Assembly (NCBI GenBank): GCA_017654935.2
Contig: CM065698.1
Coordinates: 1,549,854-1,613,853, forward strand
Length of the DNA: 64,000 bases
Direction: 5' to 3'
From: Phymorhynchus buccinoides
Taxonomy: Eukaryota; Mollusca; Gastropoda; Neogastropoda; Raphitomidae
Positions 55,201-64,000 of this stretch are shown here, one piece after another. The notes beneath the pieces were generated by a model. The model saw only the letters and a list, made by a program, of their open reading frames with translations. It was not told the DNA's origin and searched no databases. Both the position numbers and the translations under genes were made by a program. Numbering within the stretch: the first letter of the stretch is position 1; every line of letters begins with the position of its first letter.

Positions 55201-58200
55201 AACACTTCATAATTGTCCCACCATGCACTGTATTGACTGTTAATGCCTAACTGCTCATGGTCATCATCAGGAACACTTCATAATTGTCCCACCATACACT
55301 GTATTGACTGTTAATGCCTAACTGCTCATGGTCATCATCAGGAACACTTCATAATTGTCCCACCATGCACTGTATTGACTGTTAATGCCTAACTGCTCAT
55401 GGTCATCATCAGGAACACTTCATAATTGTCCCACCATACACTGTATTGACTGTTAATGCCTAACTGCTCATGGTCATCATCAGGAACACTTCATAATTGT
55501 CCCACCATGCACTGTATTGACTGTTAATGCCTAACTGTTAATGCTGCTCATGGTCATCATCAGGAACACTTCATAATTGTCCCACCATACACTGTATTGA
55601 CTGTTAATGCCTAACTGCTCATGGTCATCATCAGGAACACTTCATAATTGTCCCACCATACACTGTATTGACTGTTAATGCCTAACTGCTCATGGTCATC
55701 ATCAGGAACACTTCATAATTGTCCCACCATACACTGTATTGACTGTTAATGCCTAACTGCTCATGGTCATCATCAGGAACACTTCATAATTGTCCCACCA
55801 TACACTGTATTGACTGTTAATGCCTAACTGCTCATGGTCATCATCAGGAACACTTCATAATTGTCCCACCATACACTGTATTGACTGTTAATGCCTAACT
55901 GCTCATGGTCATCATCAGGAACACTTCATAATTGTCCCACCATGCACTGTATTGACTGTTAATGCCTAACTGCTCATGGTCATCATCAGGAACACTTCAT
56001 AATTGTCCCACCATACACTGTATTGACTGTTAATGCCTAACTGCTCATGGTCATCATCAGGAACACTTCATAATTGTCCCACCATACACTGTATTGACTG
56101 TTAATGCCTAACTGCTCATGGTCATCATCAGGAACACTTCATAATTGTCCCACCATACACTGTATTGACTGTTAATGCCTAACTGCTCATGGTCATCATC
56201 AGGAACACTTCATAATTGTCCCACCATGCACTGTATTGACTGTTAATGCCTAACTGCTCATGGTCATCATCAGGAACACTTCATAATTGTCCCACCATAC
56301 ACTGTATTGACTGTTAATGCCTAACTGCTCATGGTCATCATCAGGAACACTTCATAATTGTCCCACCATACACTGTATTGACTGTTAATGCCTAACTGCT
56401 CATGGTCATCATCAGGAACACTTCATAATTGTCCCACCATACACTGTATTGACTGTTAATGCCTAACTGCTCATGGTCATCATCAGGAACACTTCATAAT
56501 TGTCCCACCATACACTGTATTGACTGTTAATGCCTAACTGCTCATGGTCATCATCAGGAACACTTCATAATTGTCCCACCATACACTGTATTGACTGTTA
56601 ATGCCTAACTGCTCATGGTCATCATCAGGAACACTTCATAATTGTCCCACCATACACTGTATTGACTGTTAATGCCTAACTGCTCATGGTCATCATCAGG
56701 AACACTTCATAATTGTCCCACCATGCACTGTATTGACTGTTAATGCCTAACTGCTCATGGTCATCATCAGGAACACTTCATAATTGTCCCACCATACACT
56801 GTATTGACTGTTAATGCCTAACTGCTCATGGTCATCATCAGGAACACTTCATAATTGTCCCACCATACACTGTATTGACTGTTAATGCCTAACTGCTCAT
56901 GGTCATCATCAGGAACACTTCATAATTGTCCCACCATACACTGTATTGACTGTTAATGCCTAACTGCTCATGGTCATCATCAGGAACACTTCATAATTGT
57001 CCCACCATACACTGTATTGACTGTTAATGCCTAACTGCTCATGGTCATCATCAGGAACACTTCATAATTGTCCCACCATACACTGTATTGACTGTTAATG
57101 CCTAACTGCTCATGGTCATCATCAGGAACACTTCATAATTGTCCCACCATGCACTGTATTGACTGTTAATGCCTAACTGCTCATGGTCATCATCAGGAAC
57201 ACTTCATAATTGTCCCACCATACACTGTATTGACTGTTAATGCCTAACTGCTCATGGTCATCATCAGGAACACTTCATAATTGTCCCACCATACACTGTA
57301 TTGACTGTTAATGCCTAACTGCTCATGGTCATCATCAGGAACACTTCATAATTGTCCCACCATGCACTGTATTGACTGTTAATGCCTAACTGCTCATGGT
57401 CATCATCAGGAACACTTCATAATTGTCCCACCATACACTGTATTGACTGTTAATGCCTAACTGCTCATGGTCATCATCAGGAACACTTCATAATTGTCCC
57501 ACCATACACTGTATTGACTGTTAATGCCTAACTGCTCATGGTCATCATCAGGAACACTTCATAATTGTCCCACCATACACTGTATTGACTGTTAATGCCT
57601 AACTGCTCATGGTCATCATCAGGAACACTTCATAATTGTCCCACCATACACTGTATTGACTGTTAATGCCTAACTGCTCATGGTCATCATCAGGAACACT
57701 TCATAATTGTCCCACCATACACTGTATTGACTGTTAATGCCTAACTGCTCATGGTCATCATCAGGAACACTTCATAATTGTCCCACCATGCACTGTATTG
57801 ACTGTTAATGCCTAACTGCTCATGGTCATCATCAGGAACACTTCATAATTGTCCCACCATACACTGTATTGACTGTTAATGCCTAACTGCTCATGGTCAT
57901 CATCAGGAACACTTCATAATTGTCCCACCATGCACTGTATTGACTGTTAATGCCTAACTGCTCATGGTCATCATCAGGAACACTTCATAATTGTCCCACC
58001 ATACACTGTATTGACTGTTAATGCCTAACTGCTCATGGTCATCATCAGGAACACTTCATAATTGTCCCACCATACACTGTATTGACTGTTAATGCCTAAC
58101 TGCTCATGGTCATCATCAGGAACACTTCATAATTGTCCCACCATACACTGTATTGACTGTTAATGCCTAACTGCTCATGGTCATCATCAGGAACACTTCA

Positions 58201-61200
58201 TAATTGTCCCACCATGCACTGTATTGACTGTTAATGCCTAACTGCTCATGGTCATCATCAGGAACACTTCATAATTGTCCCACCATACACTGTATTGACT
58301 GTTAATGCCTAACTGCTCATGGTCATCATCAGGAACACTTCATAATTGTCCCACCATACACTGTATTGACTGTTAATGCCTAACTGCTCATGGTCATCAT
58401 CAGGAACACTTCATAATTGTCCCACCATACACTGTATTGACTGTTAATGCCTAACTGCTCATGGTCATCATCAGGAACACTTCATAATTGTCCCACCATG
58501 CACTGTATTGACTGTTAATGCCTAACTGCTCATGGTCATCAGGAACACTTCATAATTGTCCCATCATCAGGAACACTTCATAATTGTCCCACCATGCACT
58601 GTATTGACTGTTAATGCCTAACTGCTCATGGTCATCATCAGGAACACTTCATAATTGTCCCACCATGCACTGTATTGACTGTTAATGCCTAACTGCTCAT
58701 GGTCATCATCAGGAACACTTCATAATTGTCCCACCATACACTGTATTGACTGTTAATGCCTAACTGCTCATGGTCATCATCAGGAACACTTCATAATTGT
58801 CCCACCATGCACTGTATTGACTGTTAATGCCTAACTGCTCATGGTCATCATCAGGAACACTTCATAATTGTCCCACCATACACTGTATTGACTGTTAATG
58901 CCTAACTGCTCATGGTCATCATCAGGAACACTTCATAATTGTCCCACCATACACTGTATTGACTGTTAATGCCTAACTGCTCATGGTCATCATCAGGAAC
59001 ACTTCATAATTGTCCCACCATGCACTGTATTGACTGTTAATGCCTAACTGCTCATGGTCATCATCAGGAACACTTCATAATTGTCCCACCATGCACTGTA
59101 TTGACTGTTAATGCCTAACTGCTCATGGTCATCATCAGGAACACTTCATAATTGTCCCACCATACACTGTATTGACTGTTAATGCCTAACTGCTCATGGT
59201 CATCATCAGGAACACTTCATAATTGTCCCACCATACACTGTATTGACTGTTAATGCCTAACTGCTCATGGTCATCATCAGGAACACTTCATAATTGTCCC
59301 ACCATACACTGTATTGACTGTTAATGCCTAACTGCTCATGGTCATCATCAGGAACACTTCATAATTGTCCCACCATACACTGTATTGACTGTTAATGCCT
59401 AACTGCTCATGGTCATCATCAGGAACACTTCATAATTGTCCCACCATGCACTGTATTGACTGTTAATGCCTAACTGCTCATGGTCATCATCAGGAACACT
59501 TCATAATTGTCCCACCATACACTGTATTGACTGTTAATGCCTAACTGCTCATGGTCATCATCAGGAACACTTCATAATTGTCCCACCATGCACTGTATTG
59601 ACTGTTAATGCCTAACTGCTCATGGTCATCATCAGGAACACTTCATAATTGTCCCACCATACACTGTATTGACTGTTAATGCCTAACTGCTCATGGTCAT
59701 CATCAGGAACACTTCATAATTGTCCCACCATGCACTGTATTGACTGTTAATGCCTAACTGCTCATGGTCATCATCAGGAACACTTCATAATTGTCCCACC
59801 ATGCACTGTATTGACTGTTAATGCCTAACTGCTCATGGTCATCATCAGGAACACTTCATAATTGTCCCACCATGCACTGTATTGACTGTTAATGCCTAAC
59901 TGCTCATGGTCATCATCAGGAACACTTCATAATTGTCCCACCATACACTGTATTGACTGTTAATGCCTAACTGCTCATGGTCATCATCAGGAACACTTCA
60001 TAATTGTCCCACCATACACTGTATTGACTGTTAATGCCTAACTGCTCATGGTCATCATCAGGAACACTTCATAATTGTCCCACCATGCACTGTATTGACT
60101 GTTAATGCCTAACTGCTCATGGTCATCATCAGGAACACTTCATAATTGTCCCACCATACACTGTATTGACTGTTAATGCCTAACTGCTCATGGTCATCAT
60201 CAGGAACACTTCATAATTGTCCCACCATACACTGTATTTCATAATTGTCCCACCATGTATTGACTGTTAATGCCTAACTGCTCATGGTCATCATCAGGAA
60301 CACTTCATAATTGTCCCACCATGCACTGTATTGACTGTTAATGCCTAACTGCTCATGGTCATCATCAGGAACACTTCATAATTGTCCCACCATGCACTGT
60401 ATTGACTGTTAATGCCTAACTGCTCATGGTCATCATCAGGAACACTTCATAATTGTCCCACCATACACTGTATTGACTGTTAATGCCTAACTGCTCATGG
60501 TCATCATCAGGAACACTTCATAATTGTCCCACCATGCACTGTATTGACTGTTAATGCCTAACTGCTCATGGTCATCATCAGGAACACTTCATAATTGTCC
60601 CACCATGCACTGTATTGACTGTTAATGCCTAACTGCTCATGGTCATCATCAGGAACACTTCATAATTGTCCCACCATGCACTGTATTGACTGTTAATGCC
60701 TAACTGCTCATGGTCATCATCAGGAACACTTCATAATTGTCCCACCATACACTGTATTGACTGTTAATGCCTAACTGCTCATGGTCATCATCAGGAACAC
60801 TTCATAATTGTCCCACCATACACTGTATTGACTGTTAATGCCTAACTGCTCATGGTCATCATCAGGAACACTTCATAATTGTCCCACCATACACTGTATT
60901 GACTGTTAATGCCTAACTGCTCATGGTCATCATCAGGAACACTTCATAATTGTCCCACCATACACTGTATTGACTGTTAATGCCTAACTGCTCATGGTCA
61001 TCATCAGGAACACTTCATAATTGTCCCACCATACACTGTATTGACTGTTAATGCCTAACTGCTCATGGTCATCATCAGGAACACTTCATAATTGTCCCAC
61101 CATGCACTGTATTGACTGTTAATGCCTAACTGCTCATGGTCATCATCAGGAACACTTCATAATTGTCCCACCATGCACTGTATTGACTGTTAATGCCTAA

Positions 61201-63852
61201 CTGCTCATGGTCATCATCAGGAACACTTCATAATTGTCCCACCATGCACTGTATTGACTGTTAATGCCTAACTGCTCATGGTCATCATCAGGAACACTTC
61301 ATAATTGTCCCACCATACACTGTATTGACTGTTAATGCCTAACTGCCTAACTGCTCATGGTCATCATCAGGAACACTTCATAATTGTCCCACCATACACT
61401 GTATTGACTGTTAATGCCTAACTGCTCATGGTCATCATCAGGAACACTTCATAATTGTCCCACCATGCACTGTATTGACTGTTAATGCCTAACTGCTCAT
61501 GGTCATCATCAGGAACACTTCATAATTGTCCCACCATGCACTGTATTGACTGTTAATGCCTAACTGCTCATGGTCATCATCAGGAACACTTCATAATTGT
61601 CCCACCATGCACTGTATTGACTGTTAATGCCTAACTGCTCATGGTCATCATCAGGAACACTTCATAATTGTCCCACCATACACTGTATTGACTGTTAATG
61701 CCTAACTGCTCATGGTCATCATCAGGAACACTTCATAATTGTCCCACCATACACTGTATTGACTGTTAATGCCTAACTGCTCATGGTCATCATCAGGAAC
61801 ACTTCATAATTGTCCCACCATACACTGTATTGACTGTTAATGCCTAACTGCTCATGGTCATCATCAGGAACACTTCATAATTGTCCCACCATACACTGTA
61901 TGTTAATGCCTAACTGCTCACACTGTATTGACTGTTAATGCCTAACATGCTGTATGGTCATGCCTATCAGGAATCACTTCATAATTGTCCCACCATACAC
62001 TGTATTGACTGTTAATGCCTAACTGCTCATGGTCATCATCAGGAACACTTCATAATTGTCCCACCATACACTGTATTGACTGTTAAGGAATGCCTAACTG
62101 CTCATGGTCATCATCAGGAACACTTCATAATTGTCCCACCATGCACTGTATTGACTGTTAATGCCTAACTGCTCATGGTCATCATCAGGAACACTTCATA
62201 ATTGTCCCACCATGCACTGTATTGACTGTTACTGTTAATGCCTAACTGCTCATGGTCATCATCAGGAACACTTCATAATTGTCCCACCATGCACTGTATT
62301 GACTGTTAAGGAATGCCTAACTGCTCATGGTCATCATCAGGAACACTTCATAATTGTCCCACCATACACTGTATTGACTGTTAATGCCTAACTGCTCATG
62401 GTCATCATAATAATTGTCCCACCATACACTGTATTGACTGTTATGCCTCATCATGGTCATCATCAGGAACACTTCATAATTGTCCCACCATACACTGTAT
62501 TGACTGTTAATGCCTAACTGCTCATGGTCATCATCAGGAACACTTCATAATTGTCCCACCATACACTGTATTGACTGTTAATGCCTAACTGCTCATGGTC
62601 ATCATCAGGAACACTTCATAATTGTCCCACCATGCACTGTATTGACTGTCCCACCATACACTGTATTGAATGCCTAACTGCTCATGGTCATCATCAGGAA
62701 CACTTCATAATTGTCCCACCATACACTGTATTGACTGTTAATGCTCATGGTCATAACTGCTCATGGTCATCATCAGGAACACTTCATAATTGTCCCACCA
62801 TACACTGTATTGACTGTTATCATCAGGAACACTGCCTAACTGCTCATGGTCATCATCAGGAACACTTCATAATTGTCCCACCATACACTGTATTGACTGT
62901 TAATGCCTAACTGCTCATGGTCATCATCAGGAACACTTCATAATTGTCCCACCATACACTGTATTGACTGTTAATGCCTAACTGCTCATGGTCATCATCA
63001 GGAACACTTCATAATTGTCCCACCATACACTGTATTGACTGTTAATGCCTAACTGCTCATGGTCATCATCAGGAACACTTCATAATTGTCCCACCATACA
63101 CTGTATTGACTGTTAATGCCTAACTGCTCATGGTCATCATCAGGAACACTTCATAATTGTCCCACCATACACTGTATTGACTGTTAATGCCTAACTGCTC
63201 ATGGTCATCATCAGGAACACTTCATAATTGTCCCACCATACACTGTATTGACTGTTAATGCCTAACTGCTCATGGTCATCATCAGGAACACTTCATAATT
63301 GTCCCACCATGCACTGTATTGACTGTTAATGCCTAACTGCTCATGGTCATCATCAGGAACACTTCATAATTGTCCCACCATGCACTGTATTGACTGCTAA
63401 TGCGTAACTGCTCATGGTCATCATCAGGAACACTTCATAATTGTCCCACCATGCACTGCATTGACTGTTAATGCCTAACTGCTCATGGTCATCATCAGGA
63501 ACACTTCATAATTGTCCCACCATACACTGTATTGACTGTTAATGCCTAACTGCTCATGGTCATCATCAGGAACACTTCATAATTGTCCCACCATACACTG
63601 TATTGACTGTTAATGCCTAACCATCATGGTCATCATCAGGAACACTTCTGTCCCACCATACACTGTATTGACTGTTAATGCCTAACTGCTCATGGTCATG
63701 GTCTAGACTGTATTGACTGTTATAATTGTCCCACCATACACTGATTGATCATCAGGAACACTTCATAATTGTCCCACCATACACTGTATTGACTGTTAAT
63801 GCCTAACTGCTCATGGTCATCATCAGGAACACTTCATAATTGTCCCACCATA
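52203..63852 (+). repeat. 71-bp minisatellite (~160 units, 11.6 kb)
   Basis: The unit contains ACTGCTCATGGTCATCATCA, GGAACACTTCATAATTGTCC, CACCAT(A/G)CACTGTATTG and ACTGTTAATGCCTA. Interior units differ almost only by A/G in CATACACTG or CATGCACTG. The margins (52203-52650 and 61890-63852) hold many deletions, fusions and partial units. It fills the rest of the upstream M13 intron. Confidence 0.98.
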
Positions 63853-64000
63853 ATAATAATAATAATACTGGTTATTTATAGAGCGCTTAACTCCCTTTGC
63901 AGGGAGCTCAAAGCGCTGAACAAAGGCCTGAACACCAACATACAGATAAACATACACGTTAAAGACAAGCCAAGAATAATCAACATGAAGACAAGTATCA
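63853..64000 (-). repeat. Retroposon tail with ATT microsatellite, window end
   Basis: (TAA)n followed by TTTATAGAGCGCTTAACTCC and CTCAAAGCGCTGAAC is the reverse-oriented equivalent of the GCGCTATATAAAT-(ATT)n tail at 4661-4746. The element continues past the window. Confidence 0.5.

Noticed and set aside
34990..63852. CRISPR-like arrays
   Set aside because: The repeats are contiguous with no unique spacers, are far too numerous and variable in unit length, and lie in a eukaryotic genome with no cas genes.

Overview
This is a repeat-choked stretch of an animal nuclear genome. The introns use GT-AG sites, there are DIRS-type, SINE-like and MITE-like elements, and the two genes present are a TOR kinase and an M13 zinc peptidase. 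A lophotrochozoan, most likely a gastropod mollusc, fits best; that placement is an inference from the repeat style and protein similarity, not proven here.

Gene 1 (plus strand, 463-25589) is the 3' part of mTOR. Twelve exons splice in phase into 467 residues, from the middle of the FRB domain through the PI3K-like kinase domain to the terminal WCPFW of the FATC domain. The ATP-site Lys, the GLGDRHPSN catalytic loop and the DFG motif are intact. A poly(A) signal lies at 25787. Gene 2 (minus strand, 49866 down to 46601) is the 3' end of a neprilysin/endothelin-converting-enzyme-like M13 metalloendopeptidase. Three exons encode the GENIAD zinc-ligand motif, the HSPG...R motif and the terminal CSVW. 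The two genes converge, with about 21 kb between them that holds no gene I recognise.

By my rough sum, about two thirds of the window is tandem repeat. The largest arrays are a 15-16 bp G-rich satellite of about 9.7 kb inside an mTOR intron (10857-20580), a 47/49/51 bp array (34990-39128), a 56 bp array (39212-42835), a 47 bp array (49871-52190) and a 71 bp array (52203-63852). The long open reading frames in these arrays are artefacts of repeat period or of stop-free units.

The most unusual feature is that many of the tandem copies are pieces of exons. Of the twelve mTOR exons, six have an incomplete copy in the adjacent intron, and five of those copies carry a duplicated splice acceptor or donor. 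Two of the three M13 exons show the same pattern. This produces rows of decoy splice sites. Some decoys would keep frame (the 69-nt units after exon 5). Others would stop translation at once, such as the 65-nt units before the last mTOR exon, which would remove the essential WCPFW tail. Several older, decayed copies sit beside fresh ones, so the process looks recurrent.

Smaller elements include a tyrosine-recombinase fragment of a DIRS-like retroelement at the left edge, several TIR-bearing MITE-like elements between 31.8 and 47.7 kb (one nested inside another), tRNA-derived SINE-like sequences near 32.4-32.7 kb, and a dispersed repeat family present at least three times (24.4, 28.2 and 30.5 kb).
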